The notes under the pieces were generated by a model. The model made no database searches. It saw only the letters and a program-made list of their open reading frames with translations, and was not told where the DNA came from. DNA of 64,000 nucleotides. It comes from Dysidea avara. Taxonomy: Eukaryota > Porifera > Demospongiae > Dictyoceratida > Dysideidae. Both the position numbers and the translations under genes were made by a program. Position 1 is the first letter of the stretch. Each line of letters starts with the position of its first letter. This document shows positions 45,680 through 57,557 of the stretch, piece after piece. The stretch is from contig NC_089285.1 of the NCBI RefSeq assembly GCF_963678975.1, forward strand, positions 12,215,725 through 12,279,724, given 5' to 3'.

Positions 45680-47147
45680 TACAATGGCATGTTTAGATGA
45701 TGAACACAAAATAAAAATACGGGAACCTTGGTTTCCAGTTGCAGCAGCCAAAAGGGGGAGAAGAGTACTTGCTTGTCAAAGTGGAAACAAGCTTTGGAGT
45801 AGGTGACCATGATTTTACGAAATTTGGTATTATACCAAGTGTGGTTCTCATCAATAATATACCTGACGAGTTTTCTGGTTCTTGGTACCAAGGACAAGTT
45901 AATGTATCGCTGAAAGAATTCCTCTCCTATGAGTCATGTAACAGAGCTGTCGTATTTTGGATAGTCAAGTAGAAAAACATTTTACTAGTGTATCAGGTGG
46001 TGGGCCAAATCATCAAGTAACTTATTTATCAGTGCAGGTAGCTCTAATTTCATCATTTTTTTAAAATTTGACTTGGACTTTGTTTGTGCTCTCCATGCCA
46101 TTCTTGGCGAAATCTAGTGGAGCATATTATGTCCACTCTTAACTTTATAATATGTAGGAGAGAAGGTGGATGATCATTTCGAGGATGAAGTCAAAAAGTG
46201 TAATAATCTAAAACAGTTACGAGATACAGCTAAAAATACCAGGTTTTTCCAAATAGTATTTCACACACCAGAGTTCTTTTGACACAAATTATGGAAAGAA
46301 GATGAAAAAAAGTTGTTAGATGACGAAATTGAATTAATGTGGTCATATTTACATTCTATTCATGACAGTTTGTCATCTTGCATAACATTGCAGAAAGACA
46401 AAAAGCCTCAACTTAAAGCATTTCTAGACCACTGCTGTAGGGCACGGAAGTATATGTTTCAAATTTAAAAATGTGGATCCATTTAATACAGTATTTGCAA
46501 GCCTCCAAAATTGCCCACGGAAATATTTTAATCTATCAACTTCATACCAGCCCCAGTACCTGGAGATGAAGGTCACTATAGGTGCTTTCTGATGTATAAG
46601 GAACAGATACTAGTGAGAAACATTGCCCTAGCTTCAAAAAGCTAAATAAACAGGAAAACCTTGCCATTTGCATTAAACTCAATTCATGTAAGGAATGATG
46701 ATATGATGCTGCAATGTGAAGAATGTGATTGCTCCATTCTCAACATAAGCTTAAAAGAACCCAATGTTTACAGTTCAAAAGAGCTTTAAGAGATTACACT
46801 TTACATGTAGTGCATCAATGAGTGATCTCGAGTTACCAGAGGGACTTGATGCTTATGCAAGAGATATAGCTTGTAATGAACCAACTGAAAAATTTTATTA
46901 CGCTACGAAGTATCCACCTATTTGCGTCTATTGTGCAAAAGATATTGAATGGAGTGAAAAGGAATATTATCCCCAATGTACTGACTGTAAACAACCCAAA
47001 ATTCAAAAAATAATCATGATGTACTCATATTGCACTGTTGTATTCTACCATTTATTGTTAAGTTTTGTAACTATGATGTCACTTATTTATTTTATGCAAC
47101 ATGGTAATGGTGAAATGTTTATTGTAGTATACAATACTTCTTCATAA
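45680..47147 (+). pseudogene. Decayed protein gene of an unknown, probably mobile-element family
   Basis: Separate open stretches on the plus strand encode EYLLVKVETSFGVGDHDFT (45760-45972), EKVDDHFEDEVKKCNNL (46155-46250), LQCEECDCSILNISLKEP (46705-46765) and a zinc-ribbon-like segment, ICVYCAKDIEWSEKEYYPQC (46800-47010). Frameshifts and stops fall between them. The style (scattered Cys pairs and acidic helices) resembles uncharacterised multicopy transposon-associated proteins of invertebrates. I cannot name the family. It may be one decayed unit with 47897-49018, now separated by an inserted repeat. Confidence 0.4.
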
Positions 47148-47269
47148 TTTTGCGGTTGCTGAATTTCACCTACCCGCATCTAGAATTTAATTTTAAGGGA
47201 CCAGAAACATAAATACCAATTGGAGTGGCCTAAACCACCCCGGATCACTGGGATCAGCATTGGGTGTGC

Positions 47270-47540
47270 ACAAGATCAAGATACTGTAATAGAGCAGTCA
47301 CCTAACTACTCTAATAGTACATTCAGTAGATACATTGGTGAGTCTCTCTCCCTACGTACTGTGAATTGTGATGCTGGTGACATAGGCGGTGGAGACGGGG
47401 GGGCCATGCCCCCCCCCCCCCCACTTTTTTGGGACACTGTTTGCAAGAAAAGATCGAGATATTCTAATAGAACAGTCAGGATCTGAATACTCTAATAGAG
47501 CAGTCATAGTATTCAGAGAAGCAGTGTAGCAAATTACTTA
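47270..47540 (-). repeat. Dispersed repeat with TCTAATAGA ends
   Basis: CTCTAATAG motifs at both ends surround GGCGGTGGAGACGGGGGGGC, a poly-C tract and a TTTTTGGGACACTGTTTGC block. The reverse complement of that inner block is the 140-bp insertion at 1214-1353. Confidence 0.55.
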
Positions 47541-47896
47541 GCTACGTATGCGCAGTTATAAATAAGGAGATATAATTGGTGGAGAGCAGCTATTGTCAGC
47601 AGGCTGTGACCTTTTTTTTTTTTTTGGTCTTCAACTCACAGCTGGCCTGGCCCCCTCACTCTTTGGCCTGCTCCACCGCCCCTGGCTGGTGCTCTCCTAG
47701 ATATCAAGGCATCTGGCTACTGGGCGTTCTTTTTGGCTTCTCCAGAAATGTTACATTTTTTCAAAATTTAATGAATTTAGAGGGTAGTTTTAAACAAGCC
47801 ATCACAATGCAGCTGTCGACAAAATCAAAGCTGCAATATACTAAGCCATGGTAATCCATTTGCTGCTGAAGGCAGCCAGATATTACAAATGCACAT

Positions 47897-49018
47897 GTGC
47901 CACAAGAATATGTTCCACAGATCTTAAATGCTGATGAGATTTGCCAGAAGATTGATGAAAATTATGTTGCAGAACATATCAATGAGCACCAGTTAAAAGC
48001 AGAACAACAATTGTACGATATGTCTGGGTGCAAGAAGCTAACTGTAAAGATCCATGATAAGACAGTTGAAATGAAAGAGACCAAAAATTGGTATGGTCGT
48101 CTGATGGGTTTTACTAGATCCAACAGGGACATTGATCAGAAGGTTGGCAACTGTGAATTTACCCTGACTCCAAGAGCACTGTTTGCACCAGTGTTAGCAT
48201 GCACTGACAAGTCGAAATTGATACATAACCTTGAAAAATTAGCAAGCACAGTTAATATCAACGAGAGTTTGCCCTCTAGTGAGTGGAATGATTGTTTATC
48301 CACATCTTTAATTACAAAGATTGCTATTGCTGATGCCAGTATACCTGATTTAAGGTGGCATAAGACCATAATTTCTGCAAACAACTTGCAGAAAGTAACA
48401 AGTTACCATCTACTATTGGTGTACTAGAAGAGCACGTAAAATGCAGTGGCAGATCTAGATGGGTTTCTGAGGTTTTGACAGGAACCCCCTTTTAAATTTA
48501 GCTCAGTTGGCTTAGTCACAACTTTTTCCCTACAGATAGCTCTAGTATTTACAGTTAAAGTATTGGATTTATTTTAATTGTTAACTAAAAATAAAATTCA
48601 ATCTCAGAGCTTCTAAAATTTCAAAAAAATTTGGAAAATGTCCTCAGATGCCTTATTTTTCAGCTATAATGCCTTGTAAAAATCCTAGATCCGCCAATGA
48701 AGTGTGTGCATTTACAAAGTTGGGTATGGTACCAAGCCACTATCATGCATTGGAGCAGCCTTTTGAACCACTACAATTTGCAAATTGGTTACTATAAGGA
48801 CACAGATGGTCAGTTGCTGCCAGTCATCACACAGATTCTTCCTGCACCACAAACCATTCTTGAGTTGGTTTAGATGCCAGTATAAAACTAACTGCTCTAT
48901 GCTAAAGTGCTGCAACAACTTACACAGAACTGTGTTTGTGTGGTACAGATGGAGAATGTACAAATGATGAAGATTTCATCATCAAAAATGATAACAGTAA
49001 CAGTGATGATGACCATTA
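47897..49018 (+). pseudogene. Transposon-associated Cys-rich protein fragment, interrupted by a MITE
   Basis: A 176-codon frame (47897-48427) contains TDKSKLIHNLEKLAS and ADASIPDLRWHK. After an insertion at about 48443-48699, coding similarity resumes with YYKDTDGQLLPVITQILPAP (48795-48860), a decayed cysteine cluster (RCQYKTNC, KCCNN, CLCGTDGEC) and an acidic end with stop at 49018. A segment of the type GQ..P..T...APE..L..IRC.CK..C followed by Cys clusters is known from the C-termini of uncharacterised repeated proteins in many invertebrates. Frameshifts show it is inactive. Confidence 0.45.
48443..48699 (+). mobile_element. MITE with AGTGGCAGATCTAG / CTAGATCCGCCA ends
   Basis: Inverted termini GTGGCAGATCTAG and CCTAGATCCGCCA surround about 230 bp of AT-rich sequence. 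It separates two parts of the decayed Cys-rich gene. The target duplication is not clear to me. Confidence 0.55.
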
Positions 49019-49209
49019 GGATCGGATAATCTGTTCTTGTTTTTGAATTAGTGCAACTATATGTATATGTACATACAGCTGTACATACGTAACCATAATG
49101 TTGTGATGATACGAGCGCTATCCCCAATATCAATTATTCATTTTGTTACATGCAATAGCTATCCGCTAAATAAACTACTTTTAAGTTTCTTAGCAGTTTA
49201 AAAGCCTAC

Positions 49210-49320
49210 TATTGGAATCCATTTGGTGATGGAACACCAAATGGATGAATGAATTTTCGAACACTTGAAAATTCATTTGGAACACCAAATGAATTTTCAA
49301 ACACTTGAAAATTCTAAAAA
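49210..49320. repeat. Small direct/inverted repeat cluster
   Basis: CCATTTGGTG/CACCAAATG and GAATTTTC..ACACTTGAAAATTC blocks recur several times within 110 bp, in both orientations. There is no gene. Confidence 0.6.
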
Positions 49321-49949
49321 TGATACATCCATTACTCAATATTTCAGTAAACTCGTTAACAGTTTACATAAGTTGGAATTCACATGATCTTGAGCGACGA
49401 AAGCCATGTTGTTGGTTGCATAAGATGTCATGGCCAAAACTATTAAATGGAATTTTCTACTGTAACTCAATAACGGCTAAGGCCACAGGCTTGATTTTTC
49501 ACTGTTTGACATTTGCTTCAGCCCGAGAGGTGCCTTTTGGCACACCACAGTACATACAATGCATTCTTCATGGACTCACCACTGTACTCCTACTTTGCAT
49601 TTCCATTATGGTATCTTGAGCACAGTAGGGATATAACATGCACTTTTTATTGCTTTACTGTGATTTAATATTGTGCACTACTCCAGCTTGTTTCAGCATG
49701 CACTATATGGTCCCTACTCTAGTTGAATATTCCAAATTTTCTTGTGTACTTGTGAATAACAGTTTCTTGGAATTCCTAACAACAAAATTGTATTTGTACT
49801 TTACTACTGTCCTGACAAAAGTACTTGCAATTTGTATTTTAAAACTTTGTTCTAGTATTTGTATTAAAAATACTATGCACTGTATTTGACCCCAAGTTAA
49901 GTCTACTGCTGCAAGGACTTATTTATTATTACACATGAAATATAATTAT

Positions 49950-51962
49950 TTACAGAACAGGTATAAAATCGCATGCGAATTTGCAACCACTGTACATAGT
50001 GGACCACAATGAAAGAATGTCTGCGTTACATTTGATCAGTAAATCTTCGATACTTTGTGTACAGGATAAATCAAAACTTCCACAAGTGAATAGTTTTCTT
50101 TTAGAAAATTTCTTCTTTAGCATTATTTCTAATTCATTTACTGTGAAGTATTCGTAGCTTCCAGAGGTCTTCAAGAAGAAGCGTGAATAAATGTGACATG
50201 TCAAGAGTTCATAAGAATTTTCTATCAGAGCCGTAATACCATCAGCATACAGAATACCTACCCTCAGCACTACATGCACCAGTCGGCCATGAGCTGATAC
50301 CGACTGCATGAAGATGGCAGGAATTCTTACATGTTCTGGGCTCACTGATCTAATGCACAACTGCTCCAAGTTCTCATTTTGTATGGGTAACTGTTTTGAA
50401 AATTCTGAACAGTGGCACGCATATGTAATGTACTTGAGCTTTGAGCAGCTATTGAGAATGATTTCAATATCAGCAGAGAAATTGCTTACAAAGCAGTGAA
50501 CAAGTGATGGAAATGAAGAGAGTACTGATAAGTCTCTTTTATCTTTGCATCCAGGGCAACAGGCACTTTTTTGAAATTCTAATGATTTTAATTTTGAACA
50601 TTTATGGAATGAGTTGATAATTTCTGGCTTAGCTTGCCCATTCTCTTCCTGAGGTATTAATACACATAGATCAATGGCCAGATAAGTCAACCTCATATCA
50701 ACTAAGATTTTCCACAATTGAACATCACTCTCCACTTCTGACACATTGAGTAAGTTTAGTCCTTGAAGATTTCTACAACAAGCAGCAATCACATGTAAAC
50801 CACGTAACCTCTTCAAACAATGAAAGTTTCTTTCTAAGTCAAGGTATTGCAGATTAGGACAAGCTGTGGCTAATTGCTCTAGGTGACCAGGTTCAATTTG
50901 CCACTCTGAAGCATCAAACTGTGTCACAAAACTAAGACCATTAACATCACCGTTAAAGTGACTACATTCAATACCAACATTGCATCCCATCATCACTGCC
51001 TTATTCCCATAATCAGTGTCAATTAATAAAATGTCCTCTTCTTCCAATCCTAGCAACCCACACTTGCTGGGTTTCACAAATGGTAGGGTGCACAATTGAC
51101 CAAAGTTCAACTGAAAGTCTGGTAGTGCAGGGAAAAGATCCATGGGTACTTTCAAACTATTAAAAAAATTAAGGCAGCCAGTGTGGCCAGTGAGCGAACA
51201 GGGGTTCAATTGAAGCCATTTTCCAACTAAATTTCTTAATGCACTAATACATTGTCCAACAACGAAGTTTAACATTAGTGGGTGAAACCCTTTCATAACC
51301 CAGTTATCCAGCCATGAATCTACTGGAGAATAGAAACAACTTTTTCCTATTGTTCTAATTGTTAGTTCTTTTAGTCTACTACAAATTATAATTAGTGGGT
51401 CGATTTCACTTTCCCATGAAACATCCAGCCTCTGTAAAACATCCATACGTTTTAAGGCATTTCCCAATTGATCACAACTCAATTTAGTGGTTGGAATATG
51501 AAGTTCTACGAGGTTAACACAATGTCGTAACATTGCCGTAAACTCGACAGGAGGCATCACCATCACGTGATCAGAGAAAGATAATTGTTTCACGTATTGA
51601 CCATACAATTTTAACAAATTCTTCACATAACGCTGTTCATGTATGTCCAAATGTGGCCAGATAAACTCCCTCCACAATAACGGGGTTTCGCAAACACTTC
51701 GCAATCTTCTTGAAACAATTCGCAGCTTCGCTATGTAACAGACGTTGTTCAAAAATGAAAGAATATAAACTAGTAACTCAGAAGGAAGAGTTACAATGTT
51801 CATGGATTCTCCATTTGATTCAACGTTTTGATCCATTGTTAGTTCAAGTGACGCAAGTACGTTGCCAGATGCAGATTTCGATTGTGGGAACTTGTTGACC
51901 ATTATGTTGCGCGGGCCCGACCGACAAATGAAATAATTTTGAAAATCACGTGTACGGATCAC
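49950..51962 (-). CDS. F-box / leucine-rich-repeat protein (intact)
   Basis: A single-exon frame of 670 codons. Alternative ATGs at 51902 and further in are equally plausible starts, since the first about 20 residues have no family match. The F-box is TLPSELLVYILSFLNNVCYIAKLRIVSRR (given in parts: LPSELLVYIL, LRIVSRRLRSV), about residues 55-100. LRR-like strands follow through the C-terminus (NLVELHIP, RLKELTI, NLQYLDLERN, NLQGLNLLN, SKLKYITYA). F-box proteins bring substrates to SKP1-CUL1 ubiquitin ligases through SKP1; here that is inferred from the family. It is a paralogue of the broken genes at 7806 and 54844/57145, and the only intact one in the window. Confidence 0.85.
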   Translation of the reverse strand: MIRTRDFQNYFICRSGPRNIMVNKFPQSKSASGNVLASLELTMDQNVESNGESMNIVTLPSELLVYILSFLNNVCYIAKLRIVSRRLRSVCETPLLWREFIWPHLDIHEQRYVKNLLKLYGQYVKQLSFSDHVMVMPPVEFTAMLRHCVNLVELHIPTTKLSCDQLGNALKRMDVLQRLDVSWESEIDPLIIICSRLKELTIRTIGKSCFYSPVDSWLDNWVMKGFHPLMLNFVVGQCISALRNLVGKWLQLNPCSLTGHTGCLNFFNSLKVPMDLFPALPDFQLNFGQLCTLPFVKPSKCGLLGLEEEDILLIDTDYGNKAVMMGCNVGIECSHFNGDVNGLSFVTQFDASEWQIEPGHLEQLATACPNLQYLDLERNFHCLKRLRGLHVIAACCRNLQGLNLLNVSEVESDVQLWKILVDMRLTYLAIDLCVLIPQEENGQAKPEIINSFHKCSKLKSLEFQKSACCPGCKDKRDLSVLSSFPSLVHCFVSNFSADIEIILNSCSKLKYITYACHCSEFSKQLPIQNENLEQLCIRSVSPEHVRIPAIFMQSVSAHGRLVHVVLRVGILYADGITALIENSYELLTCHIYSRFFLKTSGSYEYFTVNELEIMLKKKFSKRKLFTCGSFDLSCTQSIEDLLIKCNADILSLWSTMYSGCKFACDFIPVL

Positions 51963-52044
51963 GTGTTTTTAATGAAAGACAACATGACGTAAACATCGTT
52001 GTGTTATATATACTATAGCTAAAAGTGGAGATTTCACAGACTGA

Positions 52045-52165
52045 CCAGCAGTGTTGGGCAAGTTACTTTGTAAAAATAACTAGTTACATATTACTTGCAA
52101 CTGAACTATTTGGTTACAGTTACATATTACCCATAAAATAAAGTAACTATAATAAATTTCAAAAC
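52045..52165 (+). repeat. Terminal fragment of a common TIR-transposon-like repeat
   Basis: It starts AGTGTTGGGCAAGTTACTTT and contains AACTAGTTACATATTAC and a complementary AAAGTAACT. This motif style is typical of non-autonomous hAT-like elements in many animals. It lies directly upstream of the LINE. Confidence 0.4.
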
Positions 52166-52169
52166 TGTA

Positions 52170-53611
52170 AATAATCAACTTAGAAGCCTAACTCGCAACC
52201 TTAAAAAGGACTACGAAAAGCAATTAGTTCAGAATGTTAAATCCATGCAAGCCTAAAGCTTTTTAGCAGTATGTAAACTCCAAAGTTAAGACATGCCCCA
52301 GCATTACTGAATTGATCTGTTCTGATGACACTGTGACATGCTCTGATTTTGAAATAGCTACCTTGTTTAATAATTATTTTTCCACTGTTTTTACTAATGA
52401 ATATATCACTTCTATCCCTGCAATAGACCCTAATGGTTCCCCTCCCATATCTGAGTCCCATTCACAAGAAAGGTGATGTTAGTAACTACCATCCAGTCAG
52501 TCTTACGTCCATTTTTGGTAAGTTAATGGAGTCTATAGTTAAAGATCATCTAATAAGTCATTTAATATCGAACAATTTGCTCTCAGCTTGCCAATCTGGA
52601 TTTGTACCTGGCAGATCGTGTACTACTCAATTACTTCATGTACTTGATTATTTCACTAAACACTTAGACGAAGGTTACTCTGTTGATGTGATATATCTAG
52701 ATTTTCAAAAAGCCTTTGACACAGTTCCCCACCAACGCTTGATTCAAAAATTGTCTTCTTTTGGGATACATGGTAAGATGCTACAGTGGATAAAAGATTT
52801 TCTTAAGGACAGAACACAAGAAGTAGTGCTTAATGGAAAGAAATCTAATTCCATTCCTGTTACAAGTGGAGTCCCACAGGGTTCAGTGTTGGATCCCATC
52901 TTATTCACGATGTTTGTCAATGACTTACCTTCGGTTGTATCAAGTCCCATGTATATGTTTGCTGACGACACTAAGATTTTCCGTGTCGTACAAACTAGTT
53001 AGGATTATTCAGTACTACAACATGATTTGGACTTACTTTATGAATAGTCAATTCGTTGGCAACTTAAGTTCAATATCTTGAAGTGCAAGCATATGCACCT
53101 TGGACTGATGCATCACTATGGACCTTATTATTTGGATGGAACAGTTATTGACAATATTGATTCTTGCAAAGACTTGGGCATTATTTTGGACCACCAACTT
53201 AAGTTCCACCCGCATACCACAGAGGTTGCTGCAAAAGCTAATCGATTACTAGGATTAATTAAGAAATCTTTCGATTATTTAGATTCTGATATGTTGACTA
53301 AATTATTTACAGTTTTCGTACGTCCAACACTTGAATATGGTAACGCAGTATGGGGGCCTTTCTTTGTACTTGATCAAAGGAAAGTGGAGAAAGTCCAACG
53401 TAGGGCTACACGTTTTTTGCCACCATTAAGAGATAAACCGTACGAAGAGAGACTAGCAGCGCTACAGCTACCATCCTTGGCTCACAGGCATCATAGAGGT
53501 GATATGATACTACTTTACAAGATTATCAATAACTATTTTAATTCAGATTTTTCCACTCTATATGTGACTGAATTTGACAAAACAAGGCTTCGACGCACAA
53601 AGCTTCGTTAG
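52170..53611 (+). mobile_element. LINE (jockey/CR1-like) reverse-transcriptase fragment
   Basis: The plus strand encodes a reverse transcriptase: SPIHKKGDVSNYHPVSL, KLMESIVKDHL, QSGFVPGRSCTTQLL, DVIYLDFQKAFDTVPH, SGVPQGSVLDPILF and the catalytic FADDT box. After a frameshift near 53000 comes the C-terminal region (DLGIILDHQLKFHPH, RPTLEYGNAVWGPF, RRATRFLP). The pre-RT part upstream has a stop. It is 5' truncated, frameshifted and inactive. It does not belong to the LINE copy at 9697/57558 by any shared sequence I could see. Confidence 0.85.
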
Positions 53612-53619
53612 GAGATATG

Positions 53620-54360
53620 GCAATTTTAAGTAATCATTGTGTAATAACTTCCCAGTGCCTACAGCTGTGCAAACAAAATTTGCACCAATTATTCATCTAT
53701 TTACTAGCTATCACTGAGTGGGTGTATACATTTCTGATACCCAAAATTTGCCCTGTTTTGGGCAGTTTTTTTCGAGTGGGTAATAATATCATCAGGTACT
53801 CTTGTTCATGAAGCCACCAACATTATATAGCTAGATGTTAGTGCCACACACAATTGAAGAAATTATGCATGCACATCAGTAGCTATGTGTAATCATGACT
53901 CCGTTGGTATGTAATGATTTGATTACTCCTTAATCATTGGTAATGATCAAATTTAAGTGTATTCACACAATAGCACATAACAATTGTCTTAGTATCACGT
54001 GCATTTTGCATGGGTACACCTAGTATATATATGAGAAGAATGTTCTAGAACTTACCAGACTGCATACTAATTAAACAATAAGCAATGACATTGTAGTGCT
54101 ATAAAAACAGATGTAATTTTATGTACATTGATTGCTCAGTGTAATTTTAATGTCAAAGAAGTTAGTCTGCTCTAGAAGGTGTATTACTGGGAAGGTGTTT
54201 ACAATATATTAACACCTTATGGAATCATACAAACATTCTTTGTTATAGTCATCACAATCATATCACTTATAACAATGGTAGTATCTGCACCTTCAAGCAT
54301 ATGAGCAGTACAGACTTATAGTTTCAGCTGTATCTAGAGTGTCTAGAATTAATTCTAGAA
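53620..54360. other. AT-rich spacer, nothing recognised
   Basis: No reading frame or repeat structure could be supported between the LINE and the next dispersed repeat. Confidence 0.4.
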
Positions 54361-54369
54361 TAATACAAT

Positions 54370-54770
54370 TTACATCATCAGTGGCGGAGGAAGTAGTTGA
54401 TATGAGGGGGGGGCTGACCAGGGGCAGAAATGAACTGAGGTACTAAATTGTCTCAAGTTTGGTAAGGTGAGACCAAAAAAAAAAAAAGGTCACAACCAGC
54501 TGACAATATAGCTGCCAATCTCACCAGCTACGCATTTATAGCCGATAAGCTATATGAAAATCCTTACATAGCTCGCTACACCCTGTTCTAATACTGTGAC
54601 TGCTTTATTAGAGTGACTACTCTATTACAGAATTTCGATCTTTATCACGGTTTTCAGCCCCAATGATAATTCGGCGTGATATCATTCTGAGGGGGCCTAA
54701 GCCCCTAGCCCCCCCGCCCCCTCCCTTCCGCCGCCCCCTCCCTTCCGCCGCCTGTGTACATCATAATGCT
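54370..54770 (+). repeat. Dispersed GTGGCGGA / TCTATTAGAG repeats with C-rich tandem
   Basis: CAGTGGCGGAGGAAG opens a repeat block. CTTTATTAGAG and CTCTATTACAG motifs follow near 54600-54630, and CCCTCCCTTCCGCCG is repeated twice near 54718-54748. It lies just upstream of the F-box start codon at 54844. Confidence 0.45.
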
Positions 54771-54843
54771 GTCAACGCTAGCCCAAAATTTGGTTGTCAC
54801 GTCACAGCGCACCACGAGATAACACGTGGACACGCGGCGCAGC

Positions 54844-55188
54844 ATGGCTGACAAGGGTGAGAATGTCGACCCTGTCGACTATTCTTTACCATGTGAAATA
54901 CTAGTTTTGATTGCTTCAATGCTAACTTTCCATGATAGAGTCAATCTACGAAGCATTTCCTCAAGATTGGAAAGTGTATGCGATACACCGTCGTTGTGAA
55001 GAAGATTCACCTGGCCGCCACAAGCAGTGGATGCCCGCAACTGTGCGTACAAGGTATTAAGGTTGTAAGGTCAGAATATACTATACTTTCCTGATGGCGT
55101 GCCTCTTTTCAATCTGCATTTGGCAAAGATATTACAAAGTTGTGCGAACCTTGCCTCACTTAGTATTTCGTGGACCCCACAACTACGA
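54844..55188 (+). pseudogene. F-box/LRR protein copy 2, 5' fragment up to an inversion breakpoint
   Basis: It starts MADKGENVDPVDYSLPCEIL and continues through the F-box (RVNLRSISSRLESVCDTPSL). Homology to the copy at 7806 is lost after the AACTACGA sequence at 55188, where inverted 3'-flank sequence begins. Small deletions in 55000-55160 relative to copy 1 also break the frame. Confidence 0.85.
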
Positions 55189-57145
55189 GGCAGGATGTAC
55201 CCATGCACAGAGGTTGTCAATATGTGACCTGATCTTGGTAAACCTACCTTTTTGGCACATGGGTCAATTTTCTGTTTTATAGCTTAAATTAGGTACTAGG
55301 TGCTCACCTATCTTGTGTTAAAATTTCAGCTTAATATCTTTAAGCATTCCTGAGATATGGCCGATTTTCTGTCCTGTACATTACAAACTAACTTTTATGG
55401 TAATGTATTGAGTTCTGTGAGTGATTAAGGGTGACAAATGGTGACAAATCACTTTGTTTACTAATAATTCCATTCTTACCATCTAAAATACTTTAAAAGA
55501 TATTTCTGATAGTTTAATGAAGTATTCTTGGTATTTTTCTGCAATTAAATGGCATGTATCATTGTCTAACACTAAGTTTTAGCTATTCCAGCACCTGAAC
55601 AAATCACCCAATTTGTAAGTTACTTGTTGTCCCACACATGTGAAATTACTACATGGTCTGATATAATCATCCATATCTCCTAGGAAAAAGAAGCTATGGG
55701 TATGAAACTTCACAGCAAGAAGGTTTAATAGTTGCTTTATCCAAATGTGCAAAAAAATTAATTTAAAAAATATTGTTGAAATTTTCATTTGAGTTTTCCC
55801 AAAAAGTTAGCTTGTGCCCAAAAGGTAGGTTTTCCAAGATCCGGTCACATATAGCAAAATTTCCGTAAGTAAACAATTTTCTTTTACAAAACTCCTTCTC
55901 CAGTAGCTCCTTCATATTGATCAAAGTGATAAATCCACCAGGTGTTGTAATTTTGTTTACATGAATGTGAAATGTCAGCAGTTTTGAAGAATTTCTAATC
56001 ATGGCAATAATCCCCTTTTCTGTCATTGTACGAGCACACAGAAAGACATGCACAAGTCCACCAGGTGAAGAAACTGCATGAACTCATCGCCCAGGCTTAC
56101 ATTTTGGCATTCTGACAGAATGCACAGCTGTTCCAAATGACTATTTTCTACACATGTGGATAATCAGTTTGGGACTTGATTACTGTAATACACCAGATGT
56201 TTTAGATTTGAACTACAATTAATCACAACGAACATCATTCTGTATATTGGATATACAACAATGAATAAGTACTGGCAAGTGGCACAACACTGATAAGTTG
56301 CATTGAGTATGAAAGCCTGTATTATTGTGCACTTCTAAAGCTTGTAATTTTGAACATTGTTGGAATGAGACAATAATTTGTGGTGTGACTTGCTCATTAG
56401 GTAATAACAGAGAGAGTTCAATTGCCAGATAAGTCAGCCTCATATCAACTAAGATTTTCCACAACACTGCATGACTCTCCACTACTGAAATATTCAGTAA
56501 ATATAGCCCTTGAAGATTTTTACAGACAGTAGCAATCGCTTGTAAACCATCTAGTCTCCTCAAACAGTCCTCATTTTGACTTAAGTTGATGTGTTTTAAG
56601 TTAGGACAACTATTGGCTAACAGTTTTAGGTGACCAGAAAAAGTAAACTACACATCGAAGCATCGAAATGAATATCAGTTCTGAAGTGGCGACGTTCAAT
56701 TCCAGGAATGTGCCTGATCAACACTACCTTGTATACCTTAGCTGAGTCACCATGGCCAAAAGTACAGTCAGTCAATAAAAGATCATGTTCTTCAAATCCC
56801 AACAACCCGCACACTCTAGGTATTACAAATGGCAACCTGCATGACTGACCAAGCTGCAACTGAAAGTTCGGTAATGCAGGGAAAAGATCCATAGGTACCT
56901 TTAAAGTACTGAATATTTTAAGACAGCCAGTGTGGTCAATAGGTAAACTAGACTTTTGAACTTGAAGCCACTTTTCTATGAACTGTTCTACTGGAATACC
57001 CTCTCCAGCAACAACATTTAACATTTTTGGCTGAAAATCATTCTTTGCCCAATCTTCCAGCCATGAATCCAGATCTATAAGGAATTTGAGCCACTGTAAC
57101 TTCTTTACTCTAATGTAAATTTCAGCAATCTTATGGCGGAAACTG
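55189..57145 (-). pseudogene. F-box/LRR protein copy 2, inverted 3' part
   Basis: Read on the minus strand from 57145 downward, this is the continuation of the gene broken at 55188: EIYIRVKKLQWL, then MLNVVAGEGIPVEQFIEKWL, the LRR region, and the C-terminus near 55880. At its far end comes the gene's 3' flank. The left junction joins AACTACGA to GGCAGGATGTACCC; the right junction joins ...GGAAACTGA to TTTACTGATGG. Copy 1 (8150-9520) shows the uninverted order. The frame is further broken near 56600 and 56200. A TIR element (55223-55849) sits inside. Confidence 0.85.
55223..55849 (+). mobile_element. 627-bp TIR element with TA-type target
   Basis: Inverted ends TGTGACCTGATCTTGGTAAA and the reverse of TTTTCCAAGATCCGGTCACA, flanked by ATA/TATA. 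The empty site is in copy 1 near 9475 (reverse orientation). It inserted into the 3' flank of the F-box gene. Confidence 0.75.
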
Positions 57146-57323
57146 ATTTACTGATGGATCATAACAGACATTTTTTCATTTTGGTCCACTGTATGTATAT
57201 GGGATTAATGTCATGTTGCTATATATATAGTATGTATATTATATGATTTCTTGTTTAGCACAAGTAAAGGATTGGGCACTAATTTTCTTGGCAGTAGTAT
57301 ATTTATTATCAAACTAAGTATTT

Positions 57324-57557
57324 GTGACTGGATTTGACAAAAACAGGCTTGCACACACATCCATTTCTTCAACTTTAACCGCTTGTAACCTGACCTCTCA
57401 GTAGGCTATTGACATACAATTTTCACAAAAATCTTTCACTGCATTAAATAACAGGTCAAACTTTGAAAGTGATAGTTTACTCCTATACTGAGTTATGGTC
57501 CTTTAAAGTTGCAAATCTGGATGTGTGTGGAAGCCTGGTTTTGTCAAATCCAGTCAC
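57324..57557 (+). mobile_element. 234-bp TIR element in the LINE tail
   Basis: Ends GTGACTGGATTTGACAAAA and TTTTGTCAAATCCAGTCAC are perfect inverted repeats. It is flanked by ATTT units of the LINE tail, and the empty site is at 9697-9715 in the paired copy. Confidence 0.8.
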
